A DNA stretch of 32,571 nucleotides from Flavobacteriales bacterium (lineage in GTDB: Bacteria > Bacteroidota > Bacteroidia > NS11-12g > UBA955). The translations under genes and the position numbers were made by a program. Below, piece by piece: positions 8,401 through 15,044 of the stretch (its first letter is position 1; the number at the start of each line of letters is the position of its first letter). The notes under the pieces were generated by a model. The model made no database searches and was not told the DNA's origin. It saw only the letters and a program-made list of their open reading frames with translations. The DNA lies in assembly GCA_947487055.1 (NCBI GenBank), contig CANKVN010000017.1, forward strand, positions 1-32,571, written 5' to 3'.

Positions 8401-9270
8401 CTGGACAGCGGCTACATCAAACCCGCCCAATATGCAGCATTCAAAACCGATTTACTCATGGAATTCCGTGATGATTGGAAAAGAAATATGGCATCTGCTT
8501 CCCGCGGTTACAATTCCTGGGAATATGGAAGCAGTGAAGAGGACGACAAGGAAGACGAAGAACAGTATCACCGGATCGACAATGAAAAAATATCCAACAA
8601 ATTGTCCGGTAGTGATCGTTCAAGCAAAACTGAGGCTGACGACAAATTAACGTCCATGGGTAAATTGTTGTTGCCATACTACCGCGAAGAAGACGTAAAA
8701 AAACGCTTGGACAAAACCTGGCAAACCGGCAGCAGGCCCGATCGGTTTGAATGGGTATTGCTTATGCTGAACAATGGAATTCAGTTGCCGGACAGTGTTA
8801 TCCGCAAATTTGCAGGCCGGTGCGATTACCAGTGGGAACTTGCCTCGGCTAAACTGCCAAAATCGGCAGACAGCATCCGCAGGTTTCTGGATACACCAAC
8901 AAACCTTGCACGCGTTTTCTTGTCATCCAGGGTAATTGGACCAAAAGACAGTATGGTGTTCCTGGGAAACCGTAGCATTGACCATCCAAAACGCAAAGGC
9001 ACTGTATATTTCTTCAAACACACCTACAGAAAGGGCTATGAAGATGAATGGTACCTGGATTATGTGATGATTCCGGAAAATGGCAAGGTAATTCCCGGAA
9101 AAAAGGATCCTGATTACTGGGTAAAAAACAAGCCATACCCAAAGAACAAAGACACCAAGGAGGTGATTGATGCTCAAATGGAGTACCTGATGAAATATGA
9201 CCGAATCCGCTGGGAAGAAAAATCGGAAAATGGCCGCCGATACCGTTCCAGTTACAGCATTGATTATTGA
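5434..9270 (+). CDS. Very long secreted TraB/GumN (TIKI-like) family protein
   Basis: A 1278-aa exported protein. Signal peptide at residues 1-23 (ending STTLAQ). Residues 45-315 form a TraB/GumN domain with both GxxH motifs (GTMH 68-71, GAAH 289-292) and the conserved acidic VVALESD (Glu97); the family includes TIKI metalloproteases, but activity here is inference. A lysine-rich insert at 201-220 sits inside this domain. The remaining ~950 residues match nothing I recognise; they include a run of nine Asp (658-666), more acidic tracts, and a helical, repeat-like stretch around 830-1010. Most TraB/GumN proteins are near 300-400 aa, though long forms may occur in Bacteroidota. ATG 5434 is preferred over a TTG at 5422 that adds four residues. 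Its 3' end overlaps the thioesterase gene by 7 bp. Confidence 0.82.
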   Translation: MKLVRTALLLGLSFCVYSTTLAQNEIIADTTAAAETSEGITFSTPKKYPSLLWQVSGNGLKKPSYLYGTMHVSRKMVFRLTDSFFKALYSADVVALESDANKWIDELAQDGYGRNRYSRYNRDGFYNSAFVIQYPKKSTLEYLLQREEELADAMMYRKSDKARNFSEEQFLDMFIHQAGMKLGKTVTGLEDFKVSRKMVSKSRKKDSKKDKDEKNKKKKRIDYYGEEGVYEQIENAYRNGDLDLLDSLEILTAPSKNFLKWMLWERNKVMVRSYDSIVKSGKILFAGVGAAHVPGDSGVVEMLRRMGYTVRPVIGKTNRWAGKQKDNIDQLQFKHNMQPFQSHHGDFSAQMPGVPMDYSQGNIAEYFYPDMANGAYYKVTRLPYYGSFSNQTPSHVLNRIDSLLFENIPGKILVKKQVTRNGHEGIEIQNRTSLGDYQRYLIVATPINLWVIKMAGQKEFAKSRQAEQFFNSIQILEKNESNWQKYSPPNGGYEVNWPTFVSNKKSVRDTSKTLADHENIDAMDKNGNYYFVRNADLDLDFNAGFEEDSFELNELILSLSKGLKAKNLQQSFSPIAGIPSSIGQFYSTTANCKVYVKTVMLNNRFFLVGCKHQDSVAAMQFIQSFKPVQYRYHVPFGTYQDSALHFKTTTLTIDNKKDDDDDDDDDMYSGWGYSSNEDEDDINSSIKDSLGILSTYKSKNYTATTGEKIELFRFISGIFDTEEPADSLIAPLNRHLKSIQGKLLRTDSWQKGGWNFVKVLVSDTNTCRQALKIWAYRQRDYYVMSTRFDTAVGLSPFLAAFITGFEPTDTLMRYPIAENNKVDSLLRGIFHSDSIVRRLHRKALAQSNVNFKKDHVPALINALKKLNKYQEKNLEKYTYEWLLEKISTFKTKEGIALLSETYKQAGDTAEKQIDVLTMLANMKSEAATKEFVKSIIDETPLSSNSYSLNGLFTPYADSLQYAKNLYPDIFNLLRYDEYKEDVLNIAAKLLDSGYIKPAQYAAFKTDLLMEFRDDWKRNMASASRGYNSWEYGSSEEDDKEDEEQYHRIDNEKISNKLSGSDRSSKTEADDKLTSMGKLLLPYYREEDVKKRLDKTWQTGSRPDRFEWVLLMLNNGIQLPDSVIRKFAGRCDYQWELASAKLPKSADSIRRFLDTPTNLARVFLSSRVIGPKDSMVFLGNRSIDHPKRKGTVYFFKHTYRKGYEDEWYLDYVMIPENGKVIPGKKDPDYWVKNKPYPKNKDTKEVIDAQMEYLMKYDRIRWEEKSENGRRYRSSYSIDY
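7405..7431 (+). repeat. GAT trinucleotide repeat encoding nine aspartates
   Basis: GAT GAC followed by seven GAT codons inside the TraB-family gene, encoding residues 658-666. Slippage in units of three would change the tract length without breaking the frame. Confidence 0.85.
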
Positions 9271-9692
9271 ACCGGAATATCCACAGCAGCCATGATGCTG
9301 GTGCAGGTGGCTACAGGTTTTTCGGTACCATCATCAAAAATGTCGTAAACCATCCCTTCGCAAAAAACCAGGAAGTTTCCTGATTTCACCACCCTGCCTA
9401 CCGCTTTCACATTGTTACTGATGGATGGGTTCAGGTAACTTACTTTTAAATCCACGGTAACCACATTTTTACCTTCGGCGACAGCCGTGTATGCCGCAAT
9501 ACCTGTTGCCACATCACACAATGTGGCTGTAACCCCGCCGTGCGTAAATCCATTTTGTTGCAAGTGATGCTTCTCTATTGTTAGCCGGAGTGTGGCTTCG
9601 CCCTGCTGCAAATCATGCAGCAGTATGCCCATGTGCTGTATAAAATGGTTGTTTTTTAGGCGTTCCTGAATATATTTTTTCTTGTCTTCCAT
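9264..9692 (-). CDS. PaaI-type hotdog acyl-CoA thioesterase
   Basis: A 142-aa cytosolic hotdog-fold protein, the normal length for PaaI/YbgC-like thioesterases that hydrolyse acyl-CoA esters. The signature runs from NGFTHGGV (47-54) into TLCDVATG (57-64), with Asp60 in the position of the family's catalytic acid, followed by the expected strands (VVTVDLKVSYLNP, 77-89). Its ATG shares the last base of the upstream gldB-like stop (TAATG), pointing to translational coupling; reading in from an in-frame start at 9752 would overlap gldB and is less likely. In gliding flavobacteria gldB is instead followed by gldC. The 3' end overlaps the TraB gene by 7 bp. The substrate is unknown. Confidence 0.88.
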   Translation of the reverse strand: MEDKKKYIQERLKNNHFIQHMGILLHDLQQGEATLRLTIEKHHLQQNGFTHGGVTATLCDVATGIAAYTAVAEGKNVVTVDLKVSYLNPSISNNVKAVGRVVKSGNFLVFCEGMVYDIFDDGTEKPVATCTSIMAAVDIPVQ

Positions 9693-10726
9693 TACCTGAT
9701 TGGATTGTATCCTGATTGTTGTAAAATGTTGCCAGAATTGTTTTCTTCCCAAATTTGCTTCAACGACTTCCCTGTTTTCGCGGCATATGCCGCTATTACT
9801 TTATAGCCCGAAAAATTACCAATTCTCGGCGGGCATTCTTCCGGTAAACCTGCACCAGTCGTTTTTTCCCCCTGTATAAAAAACCTTTTGATAACATGGT
9901 TAAAATCTGTACTGAATAAGGTTTGCTGCTGCACATAATAATTCCAAACATTGGCTTCCTCCTGATTCAGGAATTTCCACTCCGGATCGGTATAACCAAA
10001 CAAATGCGCCTCGGAAATATCAGGACATAACTTTGTCATGCTATACCAAAGCTTGCCCTGGAAAACCATCTCATCGAGCATGGTTTTGCGGGGATGTGAT
10101 TCTGCATATCGTCCGTTCAAATAGGTAGCGGCAAGGTAAGGGGCTATTTGTTCGGTGCGCGCATATCGTTTAATCCATCCTGGCAATCCTTCAATCATTC
10201 CATACAAGGCAAACGTATCGTCTAAAAACATTTCTGCACTGTAGGCAAGCACCTGCCTGCCATTAACTGTATCCGTGAAGGTGTTGGTATTGCTGAACTG
10301 GCTGAAATACACCAAAATCTGCATCTCGCCTGCATCAGGGAATTCGGATTTAAGTTTGGCCATGGTTTTCGCAATATCCTGATCAAGATCAGGATATTTG
10401 GCATAATGCTTTTTGACGGATGTAAAAACTGGCTTATTTAATTGAACAAAAGCATTTAAGAACCCAGCCATAATAGAATCTTTGGCGTAGTATGCCGGCG
10501 CAACATCCATCACTTCCAAACACCAGCGATCGAACATTTTACCAAATTTCGCCTTCAAAGCATGGTATTCTTCTGCAGTCATTCCCCCATCGCCGGCCTG
10601 TTCGATGGCCTGCATCAGGTTGCTGCTTGGCAATGGTTTTTGTTGTTTGGACCCGCATTGGGAAAACAAAAGCAGTATTAACGCGAGAAATGCCCCGTAA
10701 TTGGCCGAAATTGTGTTTTTTTGCAT
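9692..10726 (-). CDS. gldB: GldB-like gliding motility lipoprotein
   Basis: A 344-aa lipoprotein. The signal peptide ends in LLLFSQC with the lipidated Cys24; FSQC is a slightly unusual lipobox. The C-terminal half matches GldB as I recall the family: TMLDEMVFQGK, then FGYTDPEWKFLNQEEANVW, then STDFNHVIKRFF, and a final PRIGNFSGYKVIAAYA block. GldB is required for gliding in Flavobacterium and belongs to the Gld set linked to type IX secretion; whether this organism glides is not shown. An NAD synthetase gene close to gldB is, from memory, common in the phylum and is also found here at 11513. The ATG at 10726 is 8 bp from the divergent barrel gene. No gldC follows; a thioesterase gene is coupled to the stop instead. 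Confidence 0.82.
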   Translation of the reverse strand: MQKNTISANYGAFLALILLLFSQCGSKQQKPLPSSNLMQAIEQAGDGGMTAEEYHALKAKFGKMFDRWCLEVMDVAPAYYAKDSIMAGFLNAFVQLNKPVFTSVKKHYAKYPDLDQDIAKTMAKLKSEFPDAGEMQILVYFSQFSNTNTFTDTVNGRQVLAYSAEMFLDDTFALYGMIEGLPGWIKRYARTEQIAPYLAATYLNGRYAESHPRKTMLDEMVFQGKLWYSMTKLCPDISEAHLFGYTDPEWKFLNQEEANVWNYYVQQQTLFSTDFNHVIKRFFIQGEKTTGAGLPEECPPRIGNFSGYKVIAAYAAKTGKSLKQIWEENNSGNILQQSGYNPIR

Positions 10727-10734
10727 ATAAGAAT

Positions 10735-11502
10735 ATGAAAACGCAAATAAACAGCAGATTGTTGTTGACTGCCATTTTTTTCGGCGTCTCTTTTTTTTCG
10801 GCCAAAACAGCAACAGCACAAGACAATAGAAATGTAGCCATCGGCTTTAAGGTTAGCCCCAATTTCACCTGGACCCGCATCATGGAAGGAGCCATGGAAA
10901 ACAATGGCATGGGACTGGGTTTCAGTTACGGGCTCATGGCGGATATCAACATTGCCAAAAACCCCAACTACTGGTTCAGTACCGAATTTATCGTAACCTC
11001 CGCTCCTACCAAAGTAAACGCGACCGATACACTGTTGTGGTCCAAACCGGCGGGCATTCCATACAAAGACGTTAATTTCAGTTACAACCTGCAATACATT
11101 CAAATTCCGCTGACATTGAAATTGAAAACCAATGAAATAGGCAACCTCAAGTACTGGGGCCAATTTGGTGTTGCACCTTCATTCCTGATCCAGCAAAAAG
11201 TAAAAACGGTTGCGCAACCCACTATTTACAGCGGTGGCTCCAAATCACACAATCCAAATTCAGGATCAAACGACAACTATGACTTTAAAGGTGATGCCAA
11301 TCAAAATGGTTCCTTTCAGGACAATGTTCGCGCCGCAAGGTTGCCATTGGTGCTGGGCGCCGGCATAGAATCCAAAATCAGCGGCCGCACCACGTTTGTT
11401 GCAGGTTTGCGTTTTGACAATGCCTTTTCCGATTTGTTTGTTGACGAAAAAGTTGATGGCAGAAACAATTATCTGGGCATACAGCTTGGCATCTTTTTTT
11501 GA
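10735..11502 (+). CDS. Outer-membrane beta-barrel protein, PorT-like
   Basis: A 255-aa protein with a clean signal peptide (MKTQINSRLL to AKTATAQ, about 1-28), then repeated amphipathic strands separated by glycine- and asparagine-rich turns, ending in LGIQLGIFF with a terminal aromatic as in outer-membrane barrels. The pattern GFKVSPNFTWTRI...YNLQYIQIPLTLKLK...PLVLGAGIESKI is that of the PorT-like family; PorT/SprT itself belongs to type IX secretion, but small barrels of unknown role share this pattern, so I do not name it. A linker near 170-195 is rich in Asn, Gly, Ser and Asp. It starts 8 bp from the gldB-like start on the other strand and ends 10 bp before nadE, so is probably co-transcribed with it. 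Confidence 0.8.
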   Translation: MKTQINSRLLLTAIFFGVSFFSAKTATAQDNRNVAIGFKVSPNFTWTRIMEGAMENNGMGLGFSYGLMADINIAKNPNYWFSTEFIVTSAPTKVNATDTLLWSKPAGIPYKDVNFSYNLQYIQIPLTLKLKTNEIGNLKYWGQFGVAPSFLIQQKVKTVAQPTIYSGGSKSHNPNSGSNDNYDFKGDANQNGSFQDNVRAARLPLVLGAGIESKISGRTTFVAGLRFDNAFSDLFVDEKVDGRNNYLGIQLGIFF

Positions 11503-11512
11503 TCAGTAACGG

Positions 11513-13144
11513 ATGAAAATCGCACTGGCGCAGCTCAATTACCGCATTGGTGATTTTGAGCTGAATACCGCCAAAATATATGAAGCCATTACAGAAGCCA
11601 AAGGCCATGGTGCCGATTTGGTTGTTTTCAGTGAATTAACCGTATGCGGTTATCCCCCGGAAGATTTGCTGGATTATGAATGGTTCGTGGAAAAATGCGA
11701 GCAAAGCCTTGAAGCCATTGCAGAAAGCTGTCAGGGAATTGCAGCGGTGGTTGGCGGCGTTATGCGCAACCGCGAAAAAGGCAAAGGATTGTTCAATGTA
11801 GCCTGCTTTATGCAACATGGCAAAATTGAACACATCGTTCGCAAAACCCTATTGCCCACCTACGATGTTTTCTCCGAAGCACGCTATTTTGAACCTGCCC
11901 ATGATGTAGGTGTTATAGACTTTAAAGGGGTAAAACTGGGCATAGCCATTTGTGAGGATTTGTGGGATATGTACAACGATTTCCGCTACGAGAAAAGTCC
12001 TTTGCAATCCCTCAAGCTCGCAGGCGCACAGCTCATTATCCATCCAAGTGCTTCTCCATTTAACATTGGGAAAATACACTTGCGCGACAAGGTTTTTTCA
12101 GGAAACATACAGCGATTCGGATTGCCCATTGTATATGTAAACCAGGTTGGCGCCAATACAGACTTGATTTTTGACGGCGATAGCCAGGTTATCAATGCTG
12201 CAGGCCAAACCGTAAAGCAATTGCCCTTATTTGAGGAGCAAATTGCCTATATCACCCTTGGCAATGCAGACTTTTTGGGTGTGCCCGTGCATTTCTCCGA
12301 ACCTGAAGAAACTGCCCTGATGCATGATGCCATTGTTTTTGGTATTCGCGATTATGTAAAGAAATCCGGTTTCAAAAAAATAATCCTGGGCGCTTCCGGC
12401 GGCATTGACAGTGCTTTGGTGCAGGCATTGGCCTGCGAAGCTGTGGGGCCGGAGAATGTGATGGCCTTGCTGATGCCCTCGCCATATAGCAGCCAGGGTT
12501 CCATAGACGACGCCATTGCATTGAGCAAAAACCTGGGTAATGAATACCAAATCATGCCCATCAACAGTATTTTCGAGGCCTATAACCAAAGCCTGAAGCC
12601 TGCTTTCGAAAAAATGCCGGCCGATTTAACCGAAGAAAATTTGCAAGCCAGAACCCGGGCCAATTTGCTTATGGCCATGAGCAATAAGTTTGGTTATTTG
12701 CTGCTCAACACCAGCAACAAAAGCGAGATGGCCGTTGGCTACAGCACCCTTTATGGCGACATGTGCGGTGGGCTAAGCCCCATTGGGGATGTTTTAAAAA
12801 CAAAGGTTTACGCCCTGGCGAATTTCATCAACCGGGAACAGGAAATCATACCGCGTGAAATATTAACAAAAGCGCCTTCTGCAGAGTTAAGGCCGGGCCA
12901 AAAAGACAGCGACAGCCTACCCGAATATGCCATACTGGATGAAATACTTCACCTGTACATCGAAGAGCGCAGAAGCCGCGATGAAATTAAGGCGCAAGGT
13001 TACGATTCCTCAATGGTTGATAAAATCATCAATCTGGTAAACAGGGCCGAGTATAAGCGTTTTCAGGCACCGCCTATTTTGAGGGTAACGACCAAGGCCT
13101 TTGGCCGAGGCAGGCAAATGCCACTTGTGGCTTTTCATGGGTAA
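11513..13144 (+). CDS. nadE: Glutamine-dependent NAD(+) synthetase
   Basis: A 543-aa cytosolic enzyme making NAD+ from nicotinate adenine dinucleotide, ATP and glutamine, the last step of NAD synthesis. The N-terminal nitrilase-type glutaminase domain has the catalytic triad Glu41 (VVFSELTVCGYPP), Lys111 (RKTLLPTYDVF) and Cys147 (GIAICEDLW). The synthetase domain starts near 270, with the ATP-pyrophosphatase loop SGGIDS at 295-300 and conserved LLNTSNKSEMAVGYSTLYGD. Length and both active sites are complete. It lies 10 bp after the barrel gene and overlaps the MFS gene by 8 bp, so the three probably form one transcript. Confidence 0.97.
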   Translation: MKIALAQLNYRIGDFELNTAKIYEAITEAKGHGADLVVFSELTVCGYPPEDLLDYEWFVEKCEQSLEAIAESCQGIAAVVGGVMRNREKGKGLFNVACFMQHGKIEHIVRKTLLPTYDVFSEARYFEPAHDVGVIDFKGVKLGIAICEDLWDMYNDFRYEKSPLQSLKLAGAQLIIHPSASPFNIGKIHLRDKVFSGNIQRFGLPIVYVNQVGANTDLIFDGDSQVINAAGQTVKQLPLFEEQIAYITLGNADFLGVPVHFSEPEETALMHDAIVFGIRDYVKKSGFKKIILGASGGIDSALVQALACEAVGPENVMALLMPSPYSSQGSIDDAIALSKNLGNEYQIMPINSIFEAYNQSLKPAFEKMPADLTEENLQARTRANLLMAMSNKFGYLLLNTSNKSEMAVGYSTLYGDMCGGLSPIGDVLKTKVYALANFINREQEIIPREILTKAPSAELRPGQKDSDSLPEYAILDEILHLYIEERRSRDEIKAQGYDSSMVDKIINLVNRAEYKRFQAPPILRVTTKAFGRGRQMPLVAFHG

Positions 13145-14291
13145 CTGGTTTCGTTCATTCCCCTTGAATTTTTGGCTGATGAGCCTTGGTTCATTGTTTT
13201 TCTTCCTGTCTTTCAACATGATATTACCCGAACTTCCTGATGCCCTTAGGGCAGCAGGTGGCGCAGCCTACATCGGTTATATTTTACCTGCATTTGCATT
13301 TAGCGCACTTATCGCAAGGCCCCTGAGCGGGTGGGTTACAGACCGATTGGGAAGAAAAGCCGCCATGATTGGAGGCGCCATGTTTTGTGTTGTTGCCGGT
13401 ATCTTTTATCCGCTTGCAAATACCATTACCTTGTTTTTCCTCATCCGATTCGTGCATGGCTTTTCAACCGGCTTCTCTCCCACCGGATTCACCGCTTTCA
13501 CCACCGATGTGGTTCCGGAGAAACGCAGGGCCGAAGCCTTGGGCTGGCAGGGAATATTCAGCAATTCAGGTACTGCACTTGGCTACGCCGTTGGCTCGCT
13601 TTTGGTGCTTTATATGGGTGAAAAAAGCCTTTATTGGGGAAGTTCGTTGCTGGCCTTGCTGGCGATTGTTATTTTCATGCAACTGCCAGAAACAAAACCT
13701 GAAGCCACAGAGCAACGCAGCGGCAGTATTTTTTACTGGAAATCCTGGCCACCCGCCCTGTTGATGTTGCTGGTTTGTATTCCTCTGGGCACACTTTTAA
13801 CCATTCTACCGGATTATACACTCCAAAAGGGATATCAAAACAAAGGCATTTTCCTGACCGTATATATTGGCAGCAGCTTATTGGTGCGGGTTTTTAGCGG
13901 CAAACTAAGCGATCGCATGGGCCGCTCCTTGAGCATTGCCATCGGCAGTGGTTTTCAAATCATCGCTTTGTTAATGTTATTGTTTGATTACGGATTTTTT
14001 CTTTCAGCCATTTTGTATGGCATCGGCCAGGGATTTAATGCACCATCACTGTTTGCATGGGCCGGAGACCTAAGCACCAAAGAAACCAGGGGACGATCCT
14101 TGTCCATGTTGTTTATGGCGCTGGAAACAGGAATTATCATTGGTGGCTGGGGTGCGGGACATCTTTTCACCCACTGCCAACTGGGTTACAACCAAATATT
14201 TGGATGTTGCGCAATCGCCTCAATCCTTTGTTGTGCATTTGCATTGGGTTTTGCCCATAAAAAAAGCCTGCACAGGCAGGCTTCTTCATAA
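13137..14291 (+). CDS. MFS transporter
   Basis: A 384-aa, 12-helix major facilitator of the inner membrane. Motif A is clear in the first half (GWVTDRLGR, 65-73) and repeated in the second (GKLSDRMGR, 255-263). The helix 4 region (RFVHGFSTGFSPTGFTAFTTDVVP) resembles drug/H+ antiporter-like exporters, but the substrate cannot be assigned. The ATG at 13137 overlaps the nadE stop by 8 bp and gives a short charged N-terminus before helix 1; an in-frame start at 13101 would overlap more and is less likely. The last codons contain a hairpin that acts as a terminator on the opposite strand (14257-14283). Confidence 0.9.
   Translation: MGNWFRSFPLNFWLMSLGSLFFFLSFNMILPELPDALRAAGGAAYIGYILPAFAFSALIARPLSGWVTDRLGRKAAMIGGAMFCVVAGIFYPLANTITLFFLIRFVHGFSTGFSPTGFTAFTTDVVPEKRRAEALGWQGIFSNSGTALGYAVGSLLVLYMGEKSLYWGSSLLALLAIVIFMQLPETKPEATEQRSGSIFYWKSWPPALLMLLVCIPLGTLLTILPDYTLQKGYQNKGIFLTVYIGSSLLVRVFSGKLSDRMGRSLSIAIGSGFQIIALLMLLFDYGFFLSAILYGIGQGFNAPSLFAWAGDLSTKETRGRSLSMLFMALETGIIIGGWGAGHLFTHCQLGYNQIFGCCAIASILCCAFALGFAHKKSLHRQASS
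14257..14283 (-). terminator. Intrinsic terminator of the glucosaminidase-like gene
   Basis: AAGCCTG (14264-14270) pairs with CAGGCTT (14277-14283) around a 6-nt loop; on the minus strand the hairpin is followed by seven T (complement of 14259-14265). It lies 21 bp past the stop of the minus-strand gene at 14305 and inside the last codons of the MFS gene. Confidence 0.75.
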
Positions 14292-14304
14292 ATTTAATAT
14301 CTTT

Positions 14305-14880
14305 TTATTTATAACGGAAGTTGTTTAAAAGCCAGGTAACATCATTCTTCCATTTGCCATGAATATTGAATGAACCAAACATGAAGTTGACCATTTCATA
14401 TTCATCTTTTGCCGCCCTACCATTTTTCTTTTGGAATAAATCTTCCATCACTTCCATGTAGTATCCAAAGTCTACCATGCAATCATGCCAGTGATTAAAA
14501 ACAGCATAATAATCATAGCCTGATTTTACTGCCGTTGTCTTTCTGCCTTTTCCGGGAAAACGCATGCCGGTGAGGTTGGCGTAGTTCTTTGCATAAAAAC
14601 TGTTTTGTCCGTCGGCACCACTTTCTTCTATCTTAATAACGATAAATAATTTAGCCCACTTTCCAACAGTTTTTTTGGCAACAGTATACAAATGCTGTGC
14701 TTTGGGAATGGTTTTTAGTGACAATTGCAGGGAATCGAATTTCAACTTATCGCCTACAATCATTACAGAATCTTTGTCCTGATCTTCGCTTTCAACCACC
14801 AGGGTACGCCTCTGATTGAGGGTAGCCGCCGTCGCCACAAACATTACCACAAAAACCAATGTCGTTAACAACTTTTTCAT
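14305..14880 (-). CDS. Secreted glucosaminidase-like protein, probably peptidoglycan-acting
   Basis: A 191-aa exported protein with a signal peptide at about 1-20 (MKKLLTTLVFVVMFVATAAT). The middle resembles the glucosaminidase (PF01832/FlgJ-type) core: IKIEESGADG (83-91) fits the catalytic ESG, NLTGMR (102-107) fits the NLFGIK block, and YDYYAVFNHWHDCMVDF (122-138) fits the downstream YxxYxSWxxS block. The match is by pattern and is divergent: the family's usual LESGWG tryptophan is absent. If active it would cleave the peptidoglycan glycan strand. The ATG at 14880 is chosen; a TTG nine bases upstream is less likely. It has its own terminator inside the MFS gene and an inverted repeat 20 bp upstream. 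Confidence 0.6.
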   Translation of the reverse strand: MKKLLTTLVFVVMFVATAATLNQRRTLVVESEDQDKDSVMIVGDKLKFDSLQLSLKTIPKAQHLYTVAKKTVGKWAKLFIVIKIEESGADGQNSFYAKNYANLTGMRFPGKGRKTTAVKSGYDYYAVFNHWHDCMVDFGYYMEVMEDLFQKKNGRAAKDEYEMVNFMFGSFNIHGKWKNDVTWLLNNFRYK

Positions 14881-14899
14881 TGCTAACAATTAAGCAAAT

Positions 14900-14916
14900 A
14901 ACGTGCCAAACACGTT
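14900..14916. promoter_or_regulatory. Inverted repeat AACGTG-N5-CACGTT, candidate operator or leader hairpin
   Basis: Perfect 6-bp arms with spacer CCAAA, 19 bp upstream of the ATG at 14880 in the 164-bp gap between dnaG and the glucosaminidase-like gene. It could be a 17-bp dyad binding site or a hairpin in the leader RNA. No perfect TAnnTTTG for the gene is visible, and the rest of the gap shows nothing I can assign. Confidence 0.35.
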
Positions 14917-15044
14917 TTTAAACCACAATATATTGATTAAAAGCTACTTACAAAAACATAACCAAGCTTCAATACCTTGAAAAAGCATATTAAAAGCGGC
15001 AAAAACGTTATTTCAAAGCCATTTCTTTGGTTAAATCCGCCTCA

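Noticed and set aside
10492-10734. 81-residue N-terminal extension of the outer-membrane barrel frame
   Set aside because: It lies antisense to the gldB-like gene and would bury the signal peptide that begins at 10735.
10727-10819. 31-residue N-terminal extension of the gldB-like frame
   Set aside because: The lipoprotein signal starts at 10726; the extension is antisense to the barrel signal peptide.
15013-15030. Weak CAAAG...CTTTG hairpin after dnaG as a terminator
   Set aside because: Only 5 bp of AT-rich pairing and no T tract directly after it on the minus strand.
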